Assembly (NCBI GenBank): GCA_019634045.1
Contig: JAHQWA010000398.1
Location: 1 to 33,243, forward strand
Direction of reading: 5' to 3'
DNA from: Saprospiraceae bacterium
GTDB lineage: Bacteria > Bacteroidota > Bacteroidia > Chitinophagales > Saprospiraceae
Length of the DNA stretch: 33,243 nt
Position numbers and translations under genes: made by a program. The notes under the pieces were generated by a model, which worked only from the letters and a program-made list of their open reading frames with translations, was not told the DNA's origin and did no database searches. How positions within the stretch are numbered: the first letter of the stretch is position 1; each line of letters starts with the position of its first letter. This document shows, piece after piece, positions 9,278-17,648 of this stretch.

Positions 9278-9373
9278 ATGAATTACTCTAAAATTGGGCT
9301 CTTACCTACACTAATTCTTCTCCCCCTAATCACAATTCGGCAGTTGATGGTCTTCCCCCTTTTCCTCTTTTGA
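9278..9373 (+). CDS. Possible 31-residue hydrophobic peptide or relic signal sequence
   Basis: An ATG-initiated frame encodes a basic-then-hydrophobic peptide (MNYSKIGLLPTLILLPLI and onward) that looks like the signal segment of an exported protein but stops after 31 residues. It follows two signal-peptide genes of one family, so it could be the remnant of a fourth member. It could equally be chance; nothing else supports it. Confidence 0.2.
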   Translation: MNYSKIGLLPTLILLPLITIRQLMVFPLFLF

Positions 9374-9470
9374 AAGAAGTACTGTCTCTCGCTTACAGGG
9401 TTTTCCCCGGGCTTTTAATTTCCCCAATACCTTAAGTGGCAAGGCATTAGGATCGAGCGTATGAATGGAG

Positions 9471-9687
9471 CAGCGGTTTCTCCTGTAGGGTGCTTCCGTA
9501 AATTGGGCCACATGTCTCCGCACTGTTAGTCCGTTTATGAAATCGGAAATGCGAAGGCGGAAGTTGGAAAACCCTCCGATTTAGGGTCTTTTTCCGATTT
9601 CATACTTCCGATTTCCGGCTTTCAACCAGATTTAGCCTGGAAAACAGAAGTCAAAAATATGTAAACGCCTTACATGAGAAACCGCTG
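9471..9687. mobile_element. 217-bp MITE with terminal inverted repeats and 9-bp target duplication
   Basis: Ends are a perfect 12-base inverted repeat, CAGCGGTTTCTC (9471-9482) and its complement (9676-9687). The match continues imperfectly to about 27 bases (about 22 identical). Directly outside each end is the same 9-mer, TGAATGGAG (9462-9470 and 9688-9696), the expected target duplication. Inside are a further 14-base perfect inverted repeat (9536-9549 with 9591-9604) and a small stem ACCCT/AGGGT (9571-9587). There is no coding capacity, so a transposase must act in trans. A 9-bp duplication is typical of IS1- and IS4-type elements; the family is not assigned. Confidence 0.85.
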
Positions 9688-9963
9688 TGAATGGAGTAGG
9701 ACCTCTACCTCCCAATCCTTAAATATCGCATTCCATAACATTATTATGACAAATTTGAAGTAATTGCTATATTTATGCAATTGTCTTAGGGGGTGAGGGT
9801 TTGTATTCCTCAAAATCTAGCTTTTCCCATTGAAACGTTTTCAGTTGTTGCTCGTCACCCTTTCAAAGTCGGTCATCACCTTCCAAAAAAATATCGTCAT
9901 CTCGTTCATTACTTTTAGATCAAAGATTGAATTAAAATACGACTGCGGAGGATAGTTGTCGGC

Positions 9964-10001
9964 CTCCCCATACTTGTATGGGGGGTCGGCAATTTTTTTT
10001 T
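9964..10001 (+). terminator. Terminator-like hairpin
   Basis: CTCCCCATAC (9964-9973) pairs with GTATGGGGGG (9976-9985) with one wobble. Nine T follow after a short spacer. The tight two-base loop and the spacer make it a non-classical terminator. Confidence 0.45.
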
Positions 10002-10031
10002 AGCCGTGGCACCACTTCATTAGTAGTCTCC

Positions 10032-10107
10032 TTCTTTGACAATTTCTGCTGGGAGCGCTTTGATATCGGTTTCAGTTAACTCAAAACACAAAAATTGTCA
10101 GACAACC
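10032..10107 (+). repeat. Dispersed ~75-bp repeat, copy A (upstream of ruvX)
   Basis: Starts TTCTTTGACAATTTCTG and ends CTCAAAACACAAAAATTGTCAGA. The ends are complementary (TGACAATTT at 10037-10045 with AAATTGTCA at 10092-10100). The left part matches the copy at 31141 and the right two-thirds match the copy at 29981. Confidence 0.7.
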
Positions 10108-10110
10108 CTT

Positions 10111-10118
10111 TATCTTTG
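10111..10118 (+). promoter_or_regulatory. TAnnTTTG -7 promoter box of ruvX
   Basis: TATCTTTG fits the Bacteroidota -7 consensus and lies only four bases before the GTG start of ruvX, so transcription would begin at or very near the start codon. TTGTCA from the dispersed repeat lies just upstream. Confidence 0.55.
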
Positions 10119-10122
10119 CGAT

Positions 10123-10539
10123 GTGGCAAGAGTTATTGCAATTGACTATGGAACTAAGCGGACTGGAATAGCCGCTACGGATCCTTTACAGATTAGTGTA
10201 AACGGATTGGATACCCTATCAACGGATGATGTTATTCCCTTTTTGGAACAGTATTGTGCGACGGAAGAGGTCGAAACAATCGTCGTAGGCGAACCTCGCT
10301 ATCCAGACGGAACCCCAGCTAAAATTCACCATCTGGTGGTCGGTTTTGTGAGAAAGTTGGAGAAGACGTTTCCCGATATCAAGGTTGAACTACATGACGA
10401 GCGCTTCAGCTCCAAGGCGGCAGAAAAATTGATCCTACAGGCGGTACCTAGACAGAAAAAGCGGAGGAACAAGGCACTTGTGGATAAGATGGCTGCCATA
10501 CTAATCTTACAAGATTATTTGGATCATTACCATTATTAG
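10123..10539 (+). CDS. ruvX: Putative Holliday junction resolvase RuvX (YqgF family)
   Basis: Cytoplasmic RNase H-fold nuclease family implicated in pre-16S rRNA 5'-end maturation and formerly in Holliday-junction resolution. The chosen GTG start gives 138 residues, the usual family length, beginning MARVIAIDYG with the catalytic Asp in 'AIDYGTKRTGIA'. 'VVGEPRYPDG' holds the conserved Glu and 'LHDERFSS' the following motif. The open frame extends 29 codons upstream, but that part includes the promoter box and the dispersed repeat and has no family similarity. ruvX followed by def, here 59 bases on, is a gene order I associate with Bacteroidota. Confidence 0.93.
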   Translation: MARVIAIDYGTKRTGIAATDPLQISVNGLDTLSTDDVIPFLEQYCATEEVETIVVGEPRYPDGTPAKIHHLVVGFVRKLEKTFPDIKVELHDERFSSKAAEKLILQAVPRQKKRRNKALVDKMAAILILQDYLDHYHY

Positions 10540-10598
10540 CAAAAGTATTCGCAAATTTGCACCGCCAAACGCAAGCTTGAATTACAACAAATAAATAG

Positions 10599-11156
10599 AT
10601 GATTTTACCGATATATGGCTATGGACATCCCGTTCTAAAGAAGAAGGGAGAAGAGATCACGGCAGAATATCCCAATCTGGAAGAACTACTCAAGAATATG
10701 TGGGAAACCATGTACCAGGCAGAAGGTGTTGGCTTGGCCGCCCCTCAGGTTGGTTTAGCGATCCGCTTGTTTTTAGTAGATACAAAACAAACCAAAGAAG
10801 AAGGAAAAGAGGAAGAGGGTATAAAAAAGGCCTTTATCAATGCTCAAATTCTCGATGAAACAGGGGATGAATGGGCGTATGAGGAAGGGTGTTTAAGTAT
10901 TCCACACATTCGGGGTGACGTTGACCGTCAAGACACCATCCGTATCCGTTATCAGGATGAAAATTTTGAAACCCACGAAGAAACCTACGAAGGTATAGAA
11001 GCGCGCGTAATCCAGCACGAATACGACCATATTGAGGGCGTTCTCTTTACGGAGAAATTAAAACCAGTGAAACGCCAGCTAGTCCGGAGAAAACTGGAAA
11101 AGATTCGAAAAGGAACGATAAGCGTTAGCTATAAAATGAAGTTTGTAGGAAAATAA
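10599..11156 (+). CDS. def: Peptide deformylase
   Basis: Removes the N-terminal formyl group from nascent polypeptides; a metalloenzyme of the cytoplasm. All three family motifs are present: GVGLAAPQ (43-50), EGCLS (96-100, metal ligand Cys98) and HEYDH (140-144; ligands His140 and His144, catalytic Glu141). 185 residues is normal. A lysine/glutamate-rich loop at about 63-76 is the only unusual stretch. It follows ruvX closely and may share its transcript, although AAATTTG about 45 bases before the start could be a separate weak -7 box. Confidence 0.97.
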   Translation: MILPIYGYGHPVLKKKGEEITAEYPNLEELLKNMWETMYQAEGVGLAAPQVGLAIRLFLVDTKQTKEEGKEEEGIKKAFINAQILDETGDEWAYEEGCLSIPHIRGDVDRQDTIRIRYQDENFETHEETYEGIEARVIQHEYDHIEGVLFTEKLKPVKRQLVRRKLEKIRKGTISVSYKMKFVGK

Positions 11157-11292
11157 GGAAAGATGTTTCCGCTTCACTTGGGTAGGTAATACCCTGCTCT
11201 GTCCACTTATGCACTCCTCGATTGACCTTGCCAGAAAAAGTAACTATTTTAGACTCGATCTTTAGTAGGGACTAATCCATTGAAATTGTACT

Positions 11293-13707
11293 ATGAAGGT
11301 ATGCATTGCCGAGAAACCTAGCGTTGCGCGCGAGATAGCTCAGATCATCGGAGCTAGGACCCGCCAAGATGGCTATTATGAAGGCAATGGTTACTGTGTC
11401 AGCTGGACCTTTGGGCATCTTTGTACCCTCAAGGCGCCTGATGATTACCAGGCCAGTTGGAAAAAATGGAGTATGCATACCCTGCCGATTCTCCCGGACC
11501 AGTTTGATATCAAACTGATTACCAATAAAGGGGTGAAAAAGCAGTTTGGGATTCTAAAGCAATTGTTCAAAAGGGCTGAGGTAGTCATCAATTGCGGGGA
11601 TGCCGGCCAGGAAGGAGAGCTAATTCAGCGATGGGTATTGCAGATGGCCAAGTATAAAGGTAAAGTACTCCGATTATGGATTTCCTCCCTCACCCCGGAA
11701 GCCATCCGAGAAGGCTTTCAGCAACTGACCGATGCCAGCCAATTTGACAACCTCTTCCATGCTGGGCGCTCCCGTGCCATTGGAGACTGGATATTGGGTA
11801 TGAATGCCACCCGCCTGTACACCTTGAAGTACGGTGGCTATAAGCAATTGCTGTCTATTGGTCGAGTACAAACCCCGACATTGGCGATGATTGTAGAGCG
11901 GCATCACGAGATTGCCAATTTCGTTCCCAAACCCTTTTGGGAGTTGCAGACGCTGTACCAAGAAGTAGTCATTCACAGCGAAAAGGGACGGTTTTACCAA
12001 AAGGAAGAAGGGGAGGTACTCCTACAGCAAGTCACCGGAGAAGCATTTAAAATTGTTTCCTTTAACAAGAAAAAGGGGAAGGAATATCCACCAAAGCTTT
12101 TTGACTTGACCAGTTTGCAGGTTAATGCGAATAAGCGCTTCGGATTTTCTGCGGATCAAACCCTGAAGTTGGTGCAGAGTCTTTATGAACAGAAGTTGGT
12201 TACCTACCCTAGGGTGGATACCACCTACCTCCCCAATGACATCTATCCAAAGGTTCCTGGTATTCTGTCCAAGATGACCAACTATAGCCAGTTTACGCAA
12301 ACCTTGTTGGGCAAGCCCATCCGTAAGTCGAAGAAAGTCTTTAACGATAAAAAAGTTACAGATCACCACGCCATCATTCCCACCGGCCTACAAAAGAGCC
12401 TGCCTGCCCATGAACAAAAGATATATGACGCCATTGCCCGACGCTTTATTGCTGCCTTTTATCCGGATTGTATCGTCTCACACACCGTCGTAATAGGGGA
12501 ATCTGCTGGGGTAAGCTTTAAGGCTAAAGGGAAAGAAATTCTAGAAGAAGGTTGGCGTGTGTTATATCCTAAACCCGCTTCCTCCAAGAAACCGAAAGGC
12601 AGCGCCTCAGACGCTGCCAAGGATAGTGAGGAAAAGGAGGAAGAAGTAAAAATTCTACCAAGCTTTCAGGTGGGAGAAACGGGGCCTCATGACCCTGCTT
12701 TAGTCGAAAAGAAAACGCAAGCTCCCAAGAACTATACCGAAGCCACCCTTCTACGAGCAATGGAGACCGCTGGTAAAAAAGTAGATGATGAAGAACTCCG
12801 AGAGTTAATGAAAGCTAATGGTATTGGTCGGCCTTCAACTCGTGCTAATATTATTGAAACCCTCTTCAAGCGTCAATACATCCGGCGCCAGAAGAAGTCG
12901 ATCTTAGCTACAGAAACAGGCATACAACTCATTGGAGTGATCAAAAATGATCTGCTGAAATCTGCCTCGCTCACTGGCCAGTGGGAAAAGCAATTACGGG
13001 AAATAGAAGGGGGAAGCTTTCCTGCTCCACAGTTTATTGATAACATGAGGACAATGGTTGCCGCTTTGGTGAAAGAAGTTCAGGAGGATCGAGAACGCCG
13101 CCAAATTGTAGCACCAACAAGCCCGAAACGCGGAAAGATAAAGAAGTCTAAGGGAGAAAGTGATCAATCGAGCAAGCGCAAAGAAGTGGCGAAGGTTTCC
13201 AAGAAGAAAGCCAAGCTTAGTCCCACTGAATTGACCTGTCCAAAGTGTCGGAAAGGGAAATTATTGGAAGGCAAAGCCGCTTATGGTTGCAGTGAGTGGA
13301 AGTCAGGTTGTGGGTTTCGGATTCCTTATTCCTATAAGCAAAAGAAGATCCCGCAAACACAGATTGTGAGATTGGTAGCCAAAGGTTCTACCGTACAACT
13401 TAAGGGCTTTAAGGAAGGGGAGGAGCGACTGACGGGTAAACTCTGCTTCGATAATGACCATGTGATCTACTTAGAGCAGAAAAAAGAGCAACCGACTAAA
13501 TCCTTGAAGGCACAGCAGGTGCCTGATCCTATTCCATGCCCAAAATGTGGGATAGGTAGGGTCGTAAAAGGCAAAACGGCTTATGGCTGTAGCCATTGGA
13601 AAACGGGCTGTAGCTTCCGCTTCCCTTTCGACGAAGTTAGACAAAAAGCAGGGGCTAAGCCATTGACCAAATGGTTGGTATGGAATATCCTGCAAGGAAA
13701 ATCTTAA
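11293..13707 (+). CDS. topB: DNA topoisomerase III (type IA)
   Basis: Relaxes negative supercoils and decatenates DNA by cutting one strand through a tyrosine. The N-terminal TOPRIM domain starts MKVCIAEKPSVA; its acidic motif is GDAGQEGE (102-109), the D-x-G variant rather than D-x-D. 'SIGRVQTPTL' (188-197) and the active-site Tyr305 in 'TYPRVDT' follow. Residues 430-465 are a charged linker, then the late motif 'ANGIGRPSTRA'. The C-terminus carries a basic segment (about 610-645) and two near-duplicate four-cysteine zinc ribbons (from about 648 and 749: 'CPKC...AYGCS.WK.GC'). At 804 residues it is longer than the E. coli enzyme because of this tail. It ends only 21 bases from the convergent hydrolase gene. 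Confidence 0.96.
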   Translation: MKVCIAEKPSVAREIAQIIGARTRQDGYYEGNGYCVSWTFGHLCTLKAPDDYQASWKKWSMHTLPILPDQFDIKLITNKGVKKQFGILKQLFKRAEVVINCGDAGQEGELIQRWVLQMAKYKGKVLRLWISSLTPEAIREGFQQLTDASQFDNLFHAGRSRAIGDWILGMNATRLYTLKYGGYKQLLSIGRVQTPTLAMIVERHHEIANFVPKPFWELQTLYQEVVIHSEKGRFYQKEEGEVLLQQVTGEAFKIVSFNKKKGKEYPPKLFDLTSLQVNANKRFGFSADQTLKLVQSLYEQKLVTYPRVDTTYLPNDIYPKVPGILSKMTNYSQFTQTLLGKPIRKSKKVFNDKKVTDHHAIIPTGLQKSLPAHEQKIYDAIARRFIAAFYPDCIVSHTVVIGESAGVSFKAKGKEILEEGWRVLYPKPASSKKPKGSASDAAKDSEEKEEEVKILPSFQVGETGPHDPALVEKKTQAPKNYTEATLLRAMETAGKKVDDEELRELMKANGIGRPSTRANIIETLFKRQYIRRQKKSILATETGIQLIGVIKNDLLKSASLTGQWEKQLREIEGGSFPAPQFIDNMRTMVAALVKEVQEDRERRQIVAPTSPKRGKIKKSKGESDQSSKRKEVAKVSKKKAKLSPTELTCPKCRKGKLLEGKAAYGCSEWKSGCGFRIPYSYKQKKIPQTQIVRLVAKGSTVQLKGFKEGEERLTGKLCFDNDHVIYLEQKKEQPTKSLKAQQVPDPIPCPKCGIGRVVKGKTAYGCSHWKTGCSFRFPFDEVRQKAGAKPLTKWLVWNILQGKS

Positions 13708-13728
13708 TCCTTCTAACAAGCATCTGAA

Positions 13729-15036
13729 TTAGGATTTGACAATGCGCTTTATCCCAACACCTTCCTTTGTTTTGACTTGTAGAAAATAAGTACCTTTCGG
13801 AAAACGAGCTATAGATAAGGTGAGTTGAGCTGCTGTGTCCATTTGGGCTAGTAAGGTGCGTCCCCTCAGATCATATAAACGAATGGATTCTACGGGGCTT
13901 GCGGATTGAATCCGCAACTCATCCACTACGGGATTTGGAGATACCACAAAGATTTCTTTTTGCTGTTCATCTGTAGTACTAACCGTACAGTTCATATCTC
14001 CTAGGCGTTGCCACAATTCAGCATCGAAAGATGAACTGCTCAATACCACGCCACCAGCGGCATCCCCTTGCCTCACCACCACTAGATCTTCACTGGGCAC
14101 CACGTATATTTTCTGATCATTTTTTCCGAGCGCAGCAAATAGATCCGCGGGTGCCTCTGGAATCATGGCTCGATTGATCTTGAATTGTACCCCAGGTAAT
14201 TGAAAAGCTTCCTGTCCGTTTAGCCACCATAAGTAACCGTAAGAAGGGTTTTCTGCTTGTGAGGGTTGGATCATGGCATCAAAGTAGGCTTGCTCCTGTA
14301 GAAGGGTATCAGTGCCCCAGATGCCTCGATGTAATGCCAGTAGCCCGAACCTCGCCATATCGCGGCCAGTACTGTAGTAAACATAATTTAACCAAAATCC
14401 CTTCATGCCAATGCGGTCCCCAAGCCTACCTCTTGTGTAATTGAATTTCGTTTGTCCCGAGGCCGTTTCGAGCACATCCTGCAAAATGCGATAAGCGGAA
14501 TTGTGATAAGCCCAGCGACTGTAAGGTGCGCTCAAATATTGGAAACACTGGGGCTCAAAGCAGTTGTCGGTAGATCCGGTCGTTTCGACACCATCATCCA
14601 ATCCACTAGCCATGGACAATTGACTTTTCAAGCTAATAGCCGCTTCTTGTTCTGGAGTAGCACTCGTCCATCCCTCACCTAGATAATCGGAAGTGGGATC
14701 ATTGATATCGAGCAAGCCGTCTTCTTGAGCCATGCCATAAAGGGTAGCCACTAGACTCTTGCTGGCTGAGGCCCAATACCAAACTTTTTCTGCATCATGT
14801 TCGCCATAGTAGGCCTCCATGACGATTTTGCCACCTTTTAGGATTAGAAAGGACTTTGTGTTTTTTTCTTCGAGAAAGCTACTTAGCGCATCGACCTTTT
14901 CAGCGCACCAGCCGAGCGTACTTGGATCGACGCTTTCCCATTCATCCTCGTCAATCGGTGGGAAATAGGAATCTTGGGCTTGAACTGAAGAGAGGAAGCA
15001 GCAGTTTAGAGTTAGCAGAAACATCAATATTCGCAT
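13729..15036 (-). CDS. T9SS-exported serine hydrolase, beta-lactamase class C family
   Basis: 435 residues. A signal peptide (1-20, cleavage after 'SSVQA') precedes a class C beta-lactamase/esterase-type domain (about 38-345) with nucleophile motif SASK (Ser90, Lys93) and YHN (177-179). A T9SS type A sorting domain (about 364-435) holds 'VSPNPV', 'RLYDLRGR' and a 'KGTYFLQV' strand. It is likely a secreted or cell-surface hydrolase acting on peptides or esters. Family members are functionally diverse, so true beta-lactamase activity is not implied. It lies convergent to topB; a six-base inverted repeat AATCCT/AGGATT between them is the only possible shared terminator. Confidence 0.9.
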   Translation of the reverse strand: MRILMFLLTLNCCFLSSVQAQDSYFPPIDEDEWESVDPSTLGWCAEKVDALSSFLEEKNTKSFLILKGGKIVMEAYYGEHDAEKVWYWASASKSLVATLYGMAQEDGLLDINDPTSDYLGEGWTSATPEQEAAISLKSQLSMASGLDDGVETTGSTDNCFEPQCFQYLSAPYSRWAYHNSAYRILQDVLETASGQTKFNYTRGRLGDRIGMKGFWLNYVYYSTGRDMARFGLLALHRGIWGTDTLLQEQAYFDAMIQPSQAENPSYGYLWWLNGQEAFQLPGVQFKINRAMIPEAPADLFAALGKNDQKIYVVPSEDLVVVRQGDAAGGVVLSSSSFDAELWQRLGDMNCTVSTTDEQQKEIFVVSPNPVVDELRIQSASPVESIRLYDLRGRTLLAQMDTAAQLTLSIARFPKGTYFLQVKTKEGVGIKRIVKS

Positions 15037-15127
15037 AGCTTGTTCTTTTGGGTTTTTTGCAATCTAAGGACATAGGTTCTTCTTAGACTGCTGATTCACA
15101 CCTTGGTTTAATGAACCAATTCCCGAA

Positions 15128-15165
15128 ACAAAGAACAAAGGCCATCTCCCCGGAGGAAGATGGCC
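15128..15165 (-). terminator. Terminator of the OmpA-family gene
   Basis: GGCCATCT (15140-15147) and AGATGGCC (15158-15165) form an eight-pair stem. On the minus strand it is followed by a T-rich run. It lies 52 bases past the stop of the 15217-16482 gene. Confidence 0.7.
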
Positions 15166-15216
15166 TGCAATCAACAATTTATTCCCAAAAAATAACTCTT
15201 CCTGATTACCTATAGC

Positions 15217-16482
15217 TTATCGATTTGAGCCAGGCATCTTATCGATGGTTTTTGGCCCGTTGTTGTTGTATTCTACTTCTACAGCGGCTCCCAGTTCTAC
15301 AATTCGCACCTCTGTTCGGCGATTAAACTGGTGTTGCTCTTCAGAGCAGGAAACACCATCTGCACATTCATTTAGCAATTTAGCCTCCCCATATCCTTCT
15401 GAACTTATGCGCTTGGGATCGAGCCCTTTCTTTGCCAAATAGTCTACTACCGACTTTGCCCTATTTTTGGATAGGTTCAGGTTATAGGATTCATTCCCTC
15501 TGGAGTCTGTGTGTGAGCTAATCGCAATGGTCATGTCGGGGTATTTCTTCATAATACGTACCAGTTCATCTAAATCTTCTGTAGCATCCGCTCTAATGGA
15601 GGCTTTGTCAAAATTGTAGTATAGTTTGGAAAGTCTGATCAAAGCCCCTTCCTCAATTACATCTTCCGTCAATTCAGGTGCTGCCTCTACAGGAACTTCT
15701 ACGACTTCTTCTTCCAATGCTCTTTCTGTATCGATCAAATTGGCTTTTTGGATTGCTGATGGAGGATCGGCAGATACAAAGAACAACACATCATTAAAAT
15801 CGTGATCACAGACTGGATGTTCCCTAGAGAGGTCTTCGAATCCTAGTATGATGTTATCCAAGGAGGGATTGTAAATGGATACACTATGTGCTCTGTTCTT
15901 GGCTAATTTTTCAGTATTAAAATTGGCATTGGAATACAACTCCCAGTTTCCCGGAGTCACAGCCGAACGCCATCCATTCGAGAAGAGTACCCAACCGATA
16001 CCAGTACCAGGCTCGAAAGTGCCGATCTTTACGCGGGAACCGCTAACTAAGCTTCCCCCACTCCCTTTTCGGGAGGCATTAGGAAAAATGATCGTGATCT
16101 CTTCTGGAGCAGGCTTGCTGGTAGGCGGATTATTAATATCGTAGGTATAGAAGCCTAATACATTTTTATAACCTGCCTCTTCATGAAAGAAGGTGACCCA
16201 CAAGGAAGCTTTCTCTACAATATGAAGATCGGAATCAAAAGCGCCGTTGATTAGCTCTGGTCGGCGATCAGGTAGCGGAACTCGCTCCGGCAAAATCGTC
16301 TGAATTAAGGTAAGTACGCTGGAGTCTATTTCTTCGTTTTCTTCCAGATAGCTTGGGAAGCCAAGTTCATCATAGCCTCCCAAGTACTGGTATGATTGAG
16401 ACCAAAGGCAAACCGTAAAAAGTAAACAAGTGAATGTAAGTGGCCAAGAGGGCTTGATATTTCGCGTTCTGTACTGTTTCAT
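15217..16482 (-). CDS. DUF4114-OmpA fusion envelope protein
   Basis: 421 residues. The signal peptide is about 12-29. Residues about 90-240 resemble the DUF4114 domain, ending in the acidic segment 'DHDFNDVLFFVS' (226-237), a likely calcium or carbohydrate-binding face. An acidic linker (255-280) leads to an OmpA-type peptidoglycan-binding domain (about 284-397) with the key Asp326 ('SSHTDSRG') and Arg341 ('LSKNRA'). It would tether an outward or periplasmic module to the cell wall. DUF4114 is usually found in large surface or matrix proteins, so joining it to an OmpA anchor is less common. Single-gene transcript with its own terminator. Confidence 0.85.
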   Translation of the reverse strand: MKQYRTRNIKPSWPLTFTCLLFTVCLWSQSYQYLGGYDELGFPSYLEENEEIDSSVLTLIQTILPERVPLPDRRPELINGAFDSDLHIVEKASLWVTFFHEEAGYKNVLGFYTYDINNPPTSKPAPEEITIIFPNASRKGSGGSLVSGSRVKIGTFEPGTGIGWVLFSNGWRSAVTPGNWELYSNANFNTEKLAKNRAHSVSIYNPSLDNIILGFEDLSREHPVCDHDFNDVLFFVSADPPSAIQKANLIDTERALEEEVVEVPVEAAPELTEDVIEEGALIRLSKLYYNFDKASIRADATEDLDELVRIMKKYPDMTIAISSHTDSRGNESYNLNLSKNRAKSVVDYLAKKGLDPKRISSEGYGEAKLLNECADGVSCSEEQHQFNRRTEVRIVELGAAVEVEYNNNGPKTIDKMPGSNR

Positions 16483-16871
16483 GATTATCTATTTTGGGTC
16501 TTTCTTGTTGATTACAATGGCAATTTGCACCCAATTGCATGGGAAAGTGTTATTCTTTCGAATTATGACAGGAATCCCTCCTTTTTCGGTCTATTTCAGC
16601 CGCTTACTGGTTTCACTAAACTTTGAATAAGTGGAAGCTGTTGCTATATTTACAAGGCTTAAAGAAAATAGATCGCGAATTCTCACCCATTAGATGCATC
16701 AGTATTGTAGTCCCTAAACGGGCAATTGTTCTATCGCAGATTTCGGTGTACTTGCTAAACAAGTGTAGTTGGTGCGGCTTAGGTTGTCGTAGCCACAATT
16801 CACGTATAGACGATTGTACGCATTGTATTGACGGAAATCGCTAATTCGATTTTACAGCTAGTAAAGTAAAC
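16483..16871. other. Divergent promoter region between the OmpA and LuxR genes
   Basis: The two genes are divergent, so the gap must hold both promoters, but I see no clean TAnnTTTG box. An inverted repeat GCAATT/AATTGC lies near 16521-16539. AAATCG (16835-16840) and CGATTT (16847-16852) flank a six-base centre 20 bases before the LuxR-gene start, a plausible operator or leader hairpin. Short open frames here look like chance. Confidence 0.4.
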
Positions 16872-17648
16872 ATGGAAGAGAATGTAGGCAAGCTGAGAGC
16901 TGTCTGGAAGTCTTTTGAACATAAGTTGTCGAAAGATGAACAGCAGATCTCTGCGCAAAAGGTTGATGAGTACCTCGGGGCAATTTTTTGTCCAGGTCCT
17001 TTCTATTATTATCTAATGGACTTTTCTAAACTGGAGATTGTCTACATGCATCCCAGTGTAGAGGACATTTTGGGCTTATCAGCAGAGGGTATAAGTTTGA
17101 TGGATCTTTCTTTACGCATTCATGCAGAAGACCAGCAACATTTTCTCAATTGTGAGCGAATGGCTTCTACCTTCCTGTTCAAACGAATCAAGATTAGCCA
17201 GATACCGCTCTACAAGGTTAGCTACTGTTTTAGGATGCGTGATCATGAAGAAAAGTATAGATTAATGCTTCATCAAGCATTAACCATATCAGTGGATAGC
17301 CAGGGGAATATAGGCAAGGTTATTGGGGTGCATACCGATATTAGTCACTTGGTTAATGCTAATAATCATCGGATTTCCTTTATCGGATTACAAGGGGAGC
17401 CGTCCTACCTGGGGCTAGAAGTGACCGGAGAGGGATTGGATCTACAGCATGAAGGTCGCCCCTTTTCTAAACGGGAAATGGAAATTATACGCCTGCTGGC
17501 CGATGGCTTTTCTGCACAGGAGGTAGCAGAAAAGTTGTATCTCTCATACCACACCATTCGAACCCACCGCCAGAACATTCTTCGTCGCCTAGATTGTCGT
17601 AATACCGTACAACTGATCGCTAAATGTATAAGGAATGGTTATATATAA
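16872..17648 (+). CDS. PAS-domain LuxR-type transcription regulator
   Basis: 258 residues: a PAS-like sensor (about 45-160; 'MHPSVEDILGLS', 'IGVHTDIS' as the final strand) and a C-terminal LuxR/GerE helix-turn-helix (about 196-258; 'FSKREMEIIRLLADGFSAQEVAEKL', then 'HTIRTHRQNILRRLDC'). No receiver domain, so the signal is presumably sensed directly by the PAS fold or a bound ligand. Such PAS-LuxR proteins are often orphan regulators in Bacteroidota. No target is evident; the divergent OmpA-family gene is the nearest candidate. Confidence 0.88.
   Translation: MEENVGKLRAVWKSFEHKLSKDEQQISAQKVDEYLGAIFCPGPFYYYLMDFSKLEIVYMHPSVEDILGLSAEGISLMDLSLRIHAEDQQHFLNCERMASTFLFKRIKISQIPLYKVSYCFRMRDHEEKYRLMLHQALTISVDSQGNIGKVIGVHTDISHLVNANNHRISFIGLQGEPSYLGLEVTGEGLDLQHEGRPFSKREMEIIRLLADGFSAQEVAEKLYLSYHTIRTHRQNILRRLDCRNTVQLIAKCIRNGYI

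Larger units (their letters stand above)
9190..10122. other. Intergenic region with a MITE, a terminator-like hairpin and a repeat copy
   Basis: It holds a weak hairpin GCCAG/CTGGC just after the dockerin genes, a 31-codon signal-peptide-like frame (9278-9373), the 217-bp MITE (9471-9687), a hairpin with T run (9964-10001), one copy of the CAAAACACAAAA repeat (10032-10107) and the ruvX promoter box. Confidence 0.6.

Noticed and set aside
9471..9687. Insertion sequence
   Set aside because: Far too short and without a transposase frame, so it is called a non-autonomous element.
10036..10122. 29-codon N-terminal extension of RuvX
   Set aside because: It overlaps the dispersed repeat and the -7 promoter box; the family starts at the GTG at 10123.
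13729..15036. Antibiotic-resistance beta-lactamase
   Set aside because: The class C fold is shared by many esterases and peptidases, and a T9SS sorting domain with no resistance context argues against a resistance claim.
16623..16844. Short frames before the PAS-LuxR gene
   Set aside because: They lie in a divergent promoter region, overlap on both strands, and show no domain or signal.
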